From contig JAXBDG010000001.1 in NCBI GenBank assembly GCA_036320915.1, positions 2,750,001 to 2,814,000 on the forward strand: DNA of 64,000 bases, read 5' to 3'. Made by a program: the position numbers and the translations under genes. Below, piece by piece: positions 37,572 through 47,975 of the stretch. The stretch comes from Linnemannia elongata. Its lineage: Eukaryota > Mortierellomycota > Mortierellomycetes > Mortierellales > Mortierellaceae. The notes beneath the pieces are model-generated. The model did no database searches and was not told the origin of the DNA. It was given only the letters and a program-made list of their open reading frames with translations. Within the stretch, counting starts at the first letter, position 1. Each line of letters opens with the position of its first letter.

Positions 37572-39104
37572 ATGCCAGCAACACACGCACTCGAGATCCC
37601 TGAGATCCTTGCGAATGTGGGTCGCTTCCTGCCACTGTGGACAGTGGTGCTGTGCCCGCGGAGGGGTTTGGAGGTGATCCGGTTCAGACCACACACGCTG
37701 CATTCATGCAGTCTTGTTTCTAAGGTCTGGCGCTCGACTCTTATCCCGATTCTCTGGCACACGTACGACAATGTCGGGATGGAGTATGTGCCACAGGAGG
37801 TTATTGCCCGCTATAGTTTACACTTTAAGAAAGTCTATGTGCGGGACCACGATCCAGGAAACCTTCATTGCACCAACCTTGTCGAATTGCACCTGTCCTC
37901 CCTATCCCCGATATCTCCGATGATGTCTGTGGATGCTCAAAGACAACTCATTCTGGCGAACCCTCGGCTCAGGATCTTGCACTGGGGTTGTTCACCAGCT
38001 ACCAACAATACTCTTGATCCAGAGGACTTTGCAGCACTGAAGAATATTGAGCATCTGGGGATCAGCGATTGGAATGTTTCTGGAGGAGCGCTAGGCAACA
38101 CACTCAAAGGACTTGCAGGATCGTTAACCAAGCTGAGTGTCTTCAAGGTGCGAGGTGCAGAGGACGGCATCCTTTCGATTATACCGACAGGAGTGGATGA
38201 CAATGGCAACACCAACACGGTCAGCGGAGAATTAATGCGCGACAACGATACATTAGTTCTACCCATGATACGTACGATTTTCATTTCCAGAGCCCCGCCA
38301 TTCGGCCCTCAACCTGCAGACCTTGTTCGACATTGCCCCAACCTCAGAAACCTTTCTGTCGCACTTGGCGCCAATACAGACCTTGACCGCCTTTCCAAGA
38401 CCATACGGACCCATTGTCCGACCCTCGATGCATTGTACCTCCTAGAATATGGATCATCCACCAACAAGGTCGATAGATCGTCGCGACTTATCATGGACAC
38501 GTTTGGATCGGGACCAGGGAAGCTGGCGACACTTTGTCTGACACTCATTGAAGCAGGACCGAGACTGATATCGGCCATCCTTCTCAACGCTTCGGCACTG
38601 GAGAATTTGAAGATCACGTATGTCGCCAGGGCGATCGATATGGACGGAGCGCTGACTTTGCTTCGTGGCTGCTCCGAACTCAAGGCCTTCACTCTATCTA
38701 TGCAAGGCAGGCCCTGCACTGATATCGACATTATCAACAAGGTGGACAAGCTAGGATCCAAGCCATGGGGCTGTGGAGGGCTTAAGAAGTTTGAGCTGCA
38801 CATATCAGGAGACCACTCGAGAGGCAAAAGCAATGAAACGACAGGGGAGGCCGAGGATGAGGATTGGGTTGGGTTCGACGTGGCGAGTCTTATCAGTCGG
38901 ACGCATGGCTGGTGCCTGCACCATCGAAAGAGCAATTATCAGGGAGTCGATAGCTCGCTTTGGAACAAGGATTACATGAGAAGGCTGTTTAAGTTAGTGA
39001 ACGGACTAGAGCGACTTGACCATTTGATAGTGGGCGGAATGATGTTCAGTTGTGTACATAGGCCTGTAGGTCTGGTGGCCAAGGCGTTTACCGATGGGAT
39101 ATAA
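37572..39104 (+). CDS. F-box/LRR family protein (array member 2)
   Basis: 510 residues with a canonical opening block: HALEIPEILANVGRFLPLW, a 20-residue variable stretch, then FRPHTLHSCSLVSKVWRSTLIPILW. It continues with YDNVGMEYVPQEVIARYSLHF, the family's second conserved strip. LRR-like segments recur about every 25-30 residues (LRILHWG, IEHLGISDWNVSG, LTKLSVFKVRG, LRNLSVALG, LDALYLLEYG, LENLKITYVA, LKAFTLSMQ). The tail LERLDHLIVGGMMFSCVHR is the family ending. The ATG at 37572 directly starts the conserved block; a nearby upstream in-frame stretch has only a non-ATG start. The gene is intact and without introns. Confidence 0.85.
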   Translation: MPATHALEIPEILANVGRFLPLWTVVLCPRRGLEVIRFRPHTLHSCSLVSKVWRSTLIPILWHTYDNVGMEYVPQEVIARYSLHFKKVYVRDHDPGNLHCTNLVELHLSSLSPISPMMSVDAQRQLILANPRLRILHWGCSPATNNTLDPEDFAALKNIEHLGISDWNVSGGALGNTLKGLAGSLTKLSVFKVRGAEDGILSIIPTGVDDNGNTNTVSGELMRDNDTLVLPMIRTIFISRAPPFGPQPADLVRHCPNLRNLSVALGANTDLDRLSKTIRTHCPTLDALYLLEYGSSTNKVDRSSRLIMDTFGSGPGKLATLCLTLIEAGPRLISAILLNASALENLKITYVARAIDMDGALTLLRGCSELKAFTLSMQGRPCTDIDIINKVDKLGSKPWGCGGLKKFELHISGDHSRGKSNETTGEAEDEDWVGFDVASLISRTHGWCLHHRKSNYQGVDSSLWNKDYMRRLFKLVNGLERLDHLIVGGMMFSCVHRPVGLVAKAFTDGI

Positions 39105-39450
39105 CAAGGACACCTGCTGTGCCTCTCTATAAATTTTGGCCAATGGCCTCCTGAAAAGTAAAAGGTATGCATCTGTGTTTCTTTCCCGGGATGAAGTTCT
39201 GTTTTACAAATGGTGCGTTTCCTCATTGAATAAAAAAAGGGGTCAAGTAAAAATAAACCCGTACCGCAGTTTACACCCTTGTCTCCTTTCCTTCCTTTTC
39301 TTTTCGTCTCGTCTCTTTCTTCCCTTTTCTCTCTTCACTCGTCATCATCACCCCCACTAACACTCGCAATTCACACATACTAACACCTACGCCCTTCTGC
39401 TCACACCTTACCTGACAACACACTCACACACACCCACTGTAAGTTCAAGG

Positions 39451-40928
39451 ATGTCAGTCCACCCACTCGACCTTCCAGAGGTCCTTGCGGTGGTGGGAAA
39501 CTTTCTCCCCCTCTGGGAACAGGAATACGACCCCGTGCACAATCGATACACTACTCGCTTTAACCCTGCCACCTTACACGCTTGCATCATGGTCTCCAAG
39601 CTCTGGCATCAAACCCTCCTCCCCATCCTCTGGACCACCTACGACTACCGAGTCATCACGGACGCACCCAGCAAGGAACTCGTCACCCGACTCTTCAGCC
39701 TTCACTTCCGTGTTGTCAGAGTGATCGACAGCACGACAGGCTTGTTGTCCGACTGCACTCAGTTGGTCGAGTTGACTATCGACACGTGTACTACCACTAC
39801 CTTTGAATGGCTTCCACCATCACCCCTCAAGGCTCTTGTCCGAGCAAACCCAGGACTCCGAAGGCTGGATTGGCGTGGCCGGTCGAAGTCAGTGTCGTTT
39901 GATCTTGAGGATGTCGATGGACTGGAGAACCTCGAGGACTTGCGGCTGGCGCAATGGGGTTTTACGTCGGGACGACTGCTTCGTCTTCTACGGAAACTTG
40001 CAAGAACACTGAAGACATTGCACCTATCATCCATCCATGGTATTACATCAGGGGAGTTGATGGCACCTCCCCCTTTTCTCGGTCTTGACACGGACAGAAA
40101 CAGGATTCAGACTAACGCCACTACAACCCAGCATGGAGACTATCTGAAGATGGAGCGTCTGGAGACCATTGTGGTGGGATCTCGTGTGCTTATTAGCGAC
40201 TTCCCAGCAGAGCTGGTCCGTTGCTGCCCTGCCCTCCGAGAGCTCACAGTGAACGTATTTTGTTACCCCAGCAACTACAACAACCCTCTCGCGGATAGCA
40301 TTCGGATCTATTGCCCCAAGCTACATTCTTTGACACTCGACCCCCAGTGTACTATAAGAGGTTGTGTCCTAGACCTCGTCAAGAATACGTCAACAGGAGG
40401 ACTCAGGAAGCTCCATTTCGGACCAGCGGGTGACGGTGATAGCAGCTTAATCTTGGATGTCCTGCGTCTCCATGCCACAACCTTGGAAGACCTTCGTCTG
40501 TCAAGCAGCGACAGTGCGGACTTCCAATTGTACGCTCGACTGTTTACAGAGTGCCCCAACCTCAAGGCGGTGACACTTCTTTTCCACGTTGAGTGCGGGA
40601 CCGGTCCTATTTTCCTGGGTACATTATTGGCGAGTCACCCCTCTTGGGTCTGCCAAAACTTAGAGCGTTTGGAAATCGGGCCTTGTATGAGTCCAAGACC
40701 GGAGGCTGATTTGGAGGAGGCCGATTTGGAGGAGGCAAGAATATTATCGTTGTGGCCACCGGGTCCTGTGTTTCATGTAGGGGGTACATTACGAACCATG
40801 AACCCGGAGCGGCAAGAGAAGATTGCTGGAAGGATGGGCAAGATCGTGATCAGCAGCTCTTTGAGAAGGTCGAGACCCTGAAGAGTTTTACTGTCGACGG
40901 ATGTGTCTTTACTTCCGCGCCTAGGTAA
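39451..40928 (+). pseudogene. F-box/LRR family gene (array member 3) with a C-terminal frameshift
   Basis: The frame opened at 39451 (SVHPLDLPEVLAVVGNFLPLW...VSKLWHQTLLPILWTTYDYR) is intact for 476 residues but ends at 40881 in a non-family tail (ISSSLRRSRP). The family ending is present in another frame, which runs without stop from about 40730 to 40928 (REDCWKDGQDRDQQLFEKV, then LKSFTVDGCVFTSAPR). A single net indel between about 40740 and 40830 explains this. Close by is an exact 15-bp tandem duplication (GATTTGGAGGAGGCC) that encodes DLEEADLEEA. The protein may still be made with an altered last ~30 residues, so it could be functional. Confidence 0.8.
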
Positions 40929-41250
40929 ACAAGGGTGATGATGTGTGTTTGTGAACTACAGAAGAGGAATCTAGAATAAAAGAAAGTTAGGCGGTTAACC
41001 GCCTATGTGTGTTGGACAACATGTGCCTTTTTTTTTTAATTTGTGAGCATTCATCATGCAGGAAAAAATACGTTCTGGACCACGTCCGCTTCATTTCTTT
41101 ATTCTCCATTCTCTCTTTTTTCTTACACTCGCTCTTTCATTCTTATTTTTTCTTTCCTTCTTTACTTTGTTCCCTTTCATTTTTTTTCTTTCTTTTCCTC
41201 ATTTCTTCTCCCCCACCCCTCCCATCAACATCCCTCCCCCACATCCATTC

Positions 41251-42927
41251 ATGGAACAACAACAACAGCCCCACAAAGTGTCACCATTAACAGTAACAAC
41301 AGCACCACCCACCAACCCTCTCAACATCCCAGAGATCCTACGCCGAATCGGAGAATTCCTTCCCCTTTGGACCCACGACTCTTCCAAAACAACAACATCG
41401 ACAGTCCCCTCAATCTCGCCCTTCCAAAGACCAACCCAGTGGGGCAAAGTCGACCCTCGCTGGCGCTCGCAACTCACCTTCACTCCTCAAAACCTCCTTG
41501 CCTGTATTATCGTTTCTAAATCGTGGTACAAGACTCTTCTTCCCGTCCTGTGGTTTACTTTTGACTGTGAGACTATGGCCATACCCGTACCGGGTTCTGA
41601 TTTCTTTGAGAGATGTAGTGATCTGTTCAGGATCTATCGATGGCATGGGGTGGTTCAGGACACTCTGAGGTGTACGCAGCTAACGGAGCTGACATTCTCG
41701 CTGAGCGATAGCGGAAAGATAGGGAAGGCTCAGAAACGTGTTGTCAGGAGGAACCCGCACCTTGTGTCGTTGGAGTGGTTTGGGTTACCGACGGTCATGA
41801 TCGATCCTGAGAATTTTCGGGGGCTTCAGCGGTTGCAGCATTTGAAACTGTATGATTGGGTTGTGGTTGATCGGCGGCTCTTTCAGGTGCTGAAGTATGT
41901 AGGGCGTAGTCTCAGAACGCTGGAGTTGCATCGTGTGGGAGGGCTACTTCCTGGAGACTTGTTACCATTGGCAGCAGGGGCACATCCGCCACCACGACGA
42001 CAAAGAGGACAGCTTGTTGAGGGAAACCCTCACAGAGACAAGGACAACATCCACTCCACTGTCACCACCACAGCCACCGACCACAACCAGCCACTGTCAC
42101 TCCCTCATCTGGAATACCTCTGCGTCAACTTCAAACAGGATCGTCCAGGTCTCGCCATCACCCAGGCTCTCGTATCCTGCTGTCCCAAGCTCAAACACCT
42201 CACTATCGAGACCATCGGCAACTTTGACGGGCTCCCAATCGCCCAGACCCTTCGTAGATTTTGTCCAAACTTGAAAGTTCTTTCTATCGGGTCAGGAATA
42301 CACCAACAGCATAACGCCGCGCACTTGATTCACCATGGATGCTCGATAGAAGGTCTGACCGCAGTTAATGCTACAGTCGATTTTTTGGGAAACGAGCTCG
42401 AGGAGGCAATTATGGTACACGCGTCGACACTCACGCACCTCAAGCTGACGTGGTGGAACAGTCACCTCGATCCTTGCAAACTGCTCAATGTCCTTGTTGC
42501 ATGTCGACATCTCGAGTCGCTGTACTTGAGCTCTGCAGGAGACGACACACCGGACAAGTTTCTTGAGATTTTGAGCAACAATCTGACTGACAGTACAGGA
42601 GAAGGAGTGACAGCAACAACAACAACAACAACAACAATACCAACTGCAGGATGGGGCGGTCGCCTGAAAGAACTACGATTAAATCTTCCCGAGAAGACGC
42701 GCCGGGTCGTGACTGCGCTTGGGCGGATGTTGCAGCTACCGGCGGAGGATGAGATATGGCGACCGGCAGTGGGGTGGCAATTGCGGCAGCCGAGTACGTC
42801 TCCTGACCGGGAGCGCTATCTGCGTATGACCCCCTCGCGGTTGGAGAAGTTGTTCTGTGCTTTGAGAGGGGAGGAGTGTCTTTTGGAGGTGACTTATAAT
42901 ATGGTTGTGTTTAGTCGTGTCTCTTAG
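41251..42927 (+). CDS. F-box/LRR family protein (array member 4)
   Basis: 558 residues from the ATG at 41251 (MEQQQQPHKVSP). The family block comes at residues about 22-40 (NPLNIPEILRRIGEFLPLW) and, after a 35-residue insertion, FTPQNLLACIIVSKSWYKTLLPVLWFTFD. LRR-like segments include LVSLEWFGL, LQHLKLYDWVV, LRTLELHRVGG, LEYLCVNF, LKHLTIETIG, LKVLSIGSG and LKELRLNLP. An in-frame upstream ATG (41056) would add 65 residues, almost all Phe/Leu/Ser/Pro from the T/C-rich leader, so I reject it. Residues near 515-530 contain a (ACA)n-encoded Thr run (TATTTTTTTIPTAG). Confidence 0.83.
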   Translation: MEQQQQPHKVSPLTVTTAPPTNPLNIPEILRRIGEFLPLWTHDSSKTTTSTVPSISPFQRPTQWGKVDPRWRSQLTFTPQNLLACIIVSKSWYKTLLPVLWFTFDCETMAIPVPGSDFFERCSDLFRIYRWHGVVQDTLRCTQLTELTFSLSDSGKIGKAQKRVVRRNPHLVSLEWFGLPTVMIDPENFRGLQRLQHLKLYDWVVVDRRLFQVLKYVGRSLRTLELHRVGGLLPGDLLPLAAGAHPPPRRQRGQLVEGNPHRDKDNIHSTVTTTATDHNQPLSLPHLEYLCVNFKQDRPGLAITQALVSCCPKLKHLTIETIGNFDGLPIAQTLRRFCPNLKVLSIGSGIHQQHNAAHLIHHGCSIEGLTAVNATVDFLGNELEEAIMVHASTLTHLKLTWWNSHLDPCKLLNVLVACRHLESLYLSSAGDDTPDKFLEILSNNLTDSTGEGVTATTTTTTTIPTAGWGGRLKELRLNLPEKTRRVVTALGRMLQLPAEDEIWRPAVGWQLRQPSTSPDRERYLRMTPSRLEKLFCALRGEECLLEVTYNMVVFSRVS

Positions 42928-43445
42928 AGGGTTATGCTTGCAGTTTTATGCTGGTAGAAGGTCAACTGAAAGATAAATAAACGAAGTAAGAGAAGCATCC
43001 TTGTGCATAGGGTGTTTTCAAAAAGGGTCCGGATTTTTCTAAATAGCATGAAGGAATAACAAAATACATAAAGCGAGATATGAAATGAAGCATGACTGAA
43101 CCGATGAACGCCTTTCAAGCACTCTGACTAGAGAAAGTACCCCCTATCGGTCATTGTTGTCTTGTTCATAAGTAGAGAGACGTATGAGGGAGAAAAGCAT
43201 TACTTTTTTGATGTTGTGTGTGGCGATCGCGACGACACGTCACCTCAACTCGCCTACTATTTTTTTTCCCCCTTCCTAGTCTCATTTTGCACGCCCCAAC
43301 TTCCATTGGTATCCACTCTCCGTTACCGACGGGAATAGGAGAAAGAGCAGGAACAGGAACAGCAGGCGACGAAGAATTGGCTCACACGCAACAACGACTT
43401 GTCAGTATGGACTCATATTTCATATTGCTGGAGTGACACTGTACT

Positions 43446-44502
43446 TTGCCTGCTCCTAAACTGTACGCAAAGGACTATGTGAGGCTGAAGCGCGTCGAGG
43501 CGCTCCGGTTAGCCAACCGGTACTACCCCCTTGAGCAGGTGTTCGAAATACATAGGCTTGTTGCAAGAACCCTTCGAGAGCTGGGAATGGATGATGTTAT
43601 TGGCTTGCAAGGCAATGACCCGAAAACTTGGTGTTATTCATGGAGGACCTGCCAACACTCTCTCCACTGCAACCAAACGACGATGCAGGTTATAACAACA
43701 GCGACAGCAGCTTGGTTATGAAACGATTGGAGATACTCTCATTGGACTAAACCTCGACAACGGACCTTTTCATAACCCAACTTGTCGATAGTTGTTCTCG
43801 ACTGAAGACCTTGGAAATACATGCGGATGAGAGAAGTAATACAAAAGGTTGGTCGACAATTTGCACATTAACTGCTAGAATTTCAAACACTAGACGCTTT
43901 CTACAGCAAGAGTATTCCACCTCGTCGAAGCCTTGATTCGATACAGCTCAGTATTTGGACTCAGCACGCTATCTGCCAAAATTTATGGCCAAGATAGTGA
44001 TTTGTTTGCAGCAATCGCTCAGCATGCCGGCTCGCTGGAAGGTCTGGAAATAGTTCGGCATATGGCAGACATCGGCATCTGTGGTGTCTTTCAGGTGGTG
44101 GCTGACTGCCGACCCTAGAATTGTTCTCTCTTTTAACCTACAGCACAATGTTCGACAAGAAGTTCTTGGATAGCTTGCTGGAGAGTAATGGCAATGGCAT
44201 TGGGGCAGTTGTCATTGGAGGAATAGACAGAGTCTTAGGAGATTGGAGCTTAGGGTTAAGATATACTAAATGAAGGCGGAGAACTCAAGGACGACAAAGC
44301 CTTGTTGGGGAAGAAGTCGGACTCTGTGCCTGTGATCAACTGGTACTGACCGCGACATCGAAACCTCCGAATGAAAGCCCGTGGTGTCAACATGAACGCA
44401 ACCTAAGTCCGGAAGACGCTAAAGCTGGTTCCAGGACTGAAAAGTCTTGAGACATTGGTTCTGGATGATTCTGTGTTTACATTGACGCCTTGCGAACAGT
44501 AG
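43446..44502 (+). pseudogene. Decayed F-box/LRR family gene
   Basis: Family pieces can be followed in changing frames: YVRLKRVEALRLANRYYPLEQVF at the start, YSSVFGLSTLSAKIYGQDSD near 43940, HAGSLEGLEIVRHM near 44020, and the family ending GLKSLETLVLDDSVFTLTPCEQ before the stop at about 44502. The F-box-like N-terminal block is missing and several stops intervene. It lies between two intact members in the same orientation. Confidence 0.7.
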
Positions 44503-44762
44503 TTTGATAAATACTCACAGCCTTTTTATTTTACACCTTTCTCTCAACAATGCGGACGCGTTGCCCTCCTTTCCTTCCTTCAGGTACCATAATCAGATTT
44601 AATCAATCAGCCGCATTGGTTAGTTTCAGTGATAACTTTGTTTTGATCATTTACGAATCCCGTCAATTTGACGGTTACAAGCCACATTCGACTGAACTGT
44701 TGGTTCGTTCATTTCATCCACATTCGCAACTCCCATCAGTCCTTCTCTTATTTTCGTCCGCA

Positions 44763-46271
44763 ATGTCCATTCATCCCCTTGACTTGCCAGAGATTGTCGA
44801 ACGCATCGGTCACTTCTTACCTCTATGGACTTTGGAACTGTCAAAGTACGAAAATAGACAAAAAACGGTGTTCGACCCCAAGACTTTCCACGCCTGTATG
44901 CTCGTCTCGAAACTCTGGTACGACACCCTCCTTCCCATTCTCTGGGCTGACTACGACGCCGAGGGCATGGCACGAGTACCTCAAGAAGTTCTGGTCCGCA
45001 ACACCCATCACTTTAGAACCTTTCTTCTACAACATACGGAGCCCTGTATTGCTGGCTGTACCCGATTGGTCCAAGCAACACTTCACCCCGGTGGATGGTG
45101 TTTAGAGATCGTAGAACGACTTGTCCAATCCAACCCTGGTCTCAAGTCTTTGGTTTATGACAGCATCAACCAATGTCTACTGGATCCCAACATTTTTGCT
45201 CACTTGTCACAACTTGAGGATCTGTCGTTGTCGGGCTGGAGTATCTCTGAGCCTGGCATTCTCAGTAGAGCACTTGCGCCCCTTGCAGGATCGTTGAGGA
45301 AGCTGAGATTAGGCGGATTCGCGGGTATTGAGTATGACGACAGGGCATGGGATGGAAATTTATCAGGACAAGGACGGGTGACTGAAGAAAGTTATGACAA
45401 CGGCGACTTTGGCGACACACCACTGCTCTCGCTTGTGGAATATCTCCGTGTGACAGGCCCTCCTAACGGCTTTAACCCCGTTGGACTGGTACGACGATGC
45501 CCCAATTTGGTTCGACTCGATTTGACCCTGAGCGAGGATAATATGGAAAACAAAAGCCATCTCCTTGCCCTACGCCTCTCCGACAGTGTCAGTCAGTATT
45601 GTCCCAACCTCAATTCTCTTGCTCTACGAGGAGGGTTTGCCCAGGAGCGCAAGGAGGCACTTATCCGCGGCTGTGCAGCAACTAACCGTCTCTCGGAGAT
45701 CGTCGTTGTACTACGCTCCGTGAACCAGGATACCATCGACTCGATTGCACTCCATGCCACTACTTTGGAGACTCTGGGGATCCTCAATACGACTGACGAC
45801 AATGTCGATCTGGATCTCTTATTTCAACTTGCTGCTCAATGCCCCCGACTTAAATGGTTCTCAATCGCTGCTTGGAGCTGTTCTGAAACACCGGGCCGGA
45901 CGGTTCTCGAAGCTCTTAAGAGGTCATCCATCAGGCGGTGCCACGATTTGGAAATCCTTGACGTGGATATCATAGAACCCAGCAGCAGCAACGACGCAAA
46001 GGAAGGAGATAGTGATGTGATCCTGCTGTCAAAATTGTTCGAGAACGGACCTGTCGACGGCTGGTACTATCACTCGGAAAAGTCGGGCATTCCTGGCGAG
46101 GAAGATGACTGGGAAATGAGCGCGGGCCTTGTACGGGAGTTGTTTCACGTAGTGGCGATGTTAGGGTTTGAACACCTTCGTCAGTTGCGGTGGACTGGAG
46201 CCATGTTTACTCGGTCAAGTCGACGAGCCAGTGCAGAGTATGATGGCCTTCCTTTTATTTATTTTGATTAG
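44763..46271 (+). CDS. F-box/LRR family protein (array member 5)
   Basis: 502 residues. It has the canonical start MSIHPLDLPEIVERIGHFLPLW, then FDPKTFHACMLVSKLWYDTLLPILWADYDAEGMARVPQEVLVRNTHHF. Leucine-rich segments include LEDLSLSGWSIS, LRKLRLGGFAG, LVRLDLTLSED, LNSLALRGGF, LETLGILNTTD and LEILDVDII. It ends with the family tail (LRQLRWTGAMFTRSSRR) plus a few extra residues. The N-terminal block is closest to member 3 (SVHPLDLPE against SIHPLDLPE), suggesting recent common ancestry. The open frame upstream of 44763 lacks family features. Intact and intronless. Confidence 0.85.
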   Translation: MSIHPLDLPEIVERIGHFLPLWTLELSKYENRQKTVFDPKTFHACMLVSKLWYDTLLPILWADYDAEGMARVPQEVLVRNTHHFRTFLLQHTEPCIAGCTRLVQATLHPGGWCLEIVERLVQSNPGLKSLVYDSINQCLLDPNIFAHLSQLEDLSLSGWSISEPGILSRALAPLAGSLRKLRLGGFAGIEYDDRAWDGNLSGQGRVTEESYDNGDFGDTPLLSLVEYLRVTGPPNGFNPVGLVRRCPNLVRLDLTLSEDNMENKSHLLALRLSDSVSQYCPNLNSLALRGGFAQERKEALIRGCAATNRLSEIVVVLRSVNQDTIDSIALHATTLETLGILNTTDDNVDLDLLFQLAAQCPRLKWFSIAAWSCSETPGRTVLEALKRSSIRRCHDLEILDVDIIEPSSSNDAKEGDSDVILLSKLFENGPVDGWYYHSEKSGIPGEEDDWEMSAGLVRELFHVVAMLGFEHLRQLRWTGAMFTRSSRRASAEYDGLPFIYFD

Positions 46272-46547
46272 ACAATTCCTCCTTTCACGTCGTCCTCGTT
46301 CCTTCAAAGAATATAAGCCAAAAATCTTTTATCCTTTTCTTATATTTGACAATCACGTACCCACTTTGCTCCGACTTTCCAATCAAAACATACTTAAGAG
46401 TACAGGTCGAAACAGATCGAAACGATACACTTAAACGCTCTTACATGCACTCGGAGCATGCACGCAGGAAAAGATGGTGATAACAGTCAACCAATGAATT
46501 GTATTCATAGCCACTTTCACCTGCAGTGCATCGCTTTGGATGATTTC

Positions 46548-46586
<39 letters not shown>

Positions 46587-46682
46587 ACACACATACTCTC
46601 CTTACTTTATATTTCTCCCTCTTTTTTTTTCTCCTTTTTTCAATCCGTCACCTTTCCACCTCCACCTTGTACTCCATCAGCA

Positions 46683-47763
46683 ATGCGGCGCCACCCTCTC
46701 GAGATCCCAGAAATACTCGCCCACGTTGGTTCGTTCATACCCCCCGAGAGTCTCTTGCATCTCAACTCTCACTTTTTCAAACCCGAGACATTTTGCAATT
46801 GCCTCCGGGTCTCCAAGCTCTGATACAGGACCTTCCTGCCGATGGTATGCGATCGGAAGAGCTCTTGGAGCCATTATCACGAGCTTCCTTGCAGGAAGTC
46901 GATAACAACGGACAGGAAGCAGGACTCGAGAACTCCGTAGATGATGATTTGGTGTTGGAGCATCTCGAAATATCCTGCTAGACGTAACTCCTACATCTAT
47001 GAAAACCTACCTCTCCGAGCTGGTCAAACATTGCCCCAATCTTACGACCCTTACCTTGAACTTGGATGACAGCAGACTGGATGCAACTCGCCTCGCTCAC
47101 AGCCTTCGACTTCACAGCCCCAATCCCAGTGTGTTAATCCTTACCACGTTCTTGCAGACATGTCATGTTGAGACTCTGTTACAGTATGGATCGGCTACAA
47201 GATTCCGCGAACTCAAAATTTCGGTCAAGACTTCAACAGACAGACTTGTTTCAGGGATAATCCAACACACTTCGACTCTGGAGCGGCTCCAGCTTTAGGT
47301 CAAAGAGAGGTGCTTGTCCAAGGAAGGCTATCTCCAGTTGCTAGTCGGGTGTACAAGGCTGACACTCTTTGCGGTATCGTGTAACCTTGGGTTCCGTGGT
47401 AGAGTACTGGAAGAGCTGAAGAAGCAGGCGTGGGGGTGTCGTAAACGTCTTCAGGATTTGCGTTTGCGTTTTGGGGGAAACCCTCCGCCATCCCTGCCAC
47501 CATCTCTACCACGATTACAACAACCTGCAACAAAAAATATTTCGGAGGCAGCGAAGACTGCTATTGGGATTCTTGCAGACATGGGTTGGGAGCACGTCAT
47601 CCATTGGTACTGGAAGCAGAACCAAGGTCGTTTAGAGACCGATTGGACAAGACTTTGTTTGACGCTGGACCTGGTGCAGTTACAGAAGCTGGACAACTTG
47701 CGATTATTGACGTTGGACTATGATGATTTCCGGCGTTCCTCCTCTCCCACCAGGTCGCCTTAG
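46683..47763 (+). pseudogene. F-box/LRR family pseudogene
   Basis: It starts with a clean family block (MRRHPLEIPEILAHVGSFIP...FCNCLRVSKL), but the next codon, Trp in the family, is TGA (46821). A middle portion is deleted, and the reading then resumes near 46999 (LVKHCPNLTTLTLNLDDSR...RFRELKISVKT). Another stop follows at 47297, and the last part stays open to 47763 (GYLQLLVGCTRLTLF...LQKLDNLRLLTLDYDDFRR). The most similar intact members are those at 47976 and 51347. A T-to-A switch of 11 T and 26 A lies just upstream (46548-46584). Confidence 0.8.
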
Positions 47764-47975
47764 GGTATCATCGAATCCCATGAACATCGTTAAAAACGAG
47801 AAGAATAATAAAAACAAGTGCCTGTTTCTCTGCGCGCAATGGTCAGTTGAAAATATGAATCTTTGAATTTCTAAATTCACGGTCACATTCTCGCCCGCTT
47901 TGAGGATTATTTCCTTGAAACCTACGTCTCCATTTTTCTGTCCTCTTCCCTTCGCTTTTCATTCACAACCTCACA

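Noticed and set aside
41056..41250. N-terminal extension of array member 4 with apparent membrane segment
   Set aside because: The Phe/Leu-rich stretch is translation of the T/C-rich leader; the family N-terminus begins after the ATG at 41251.
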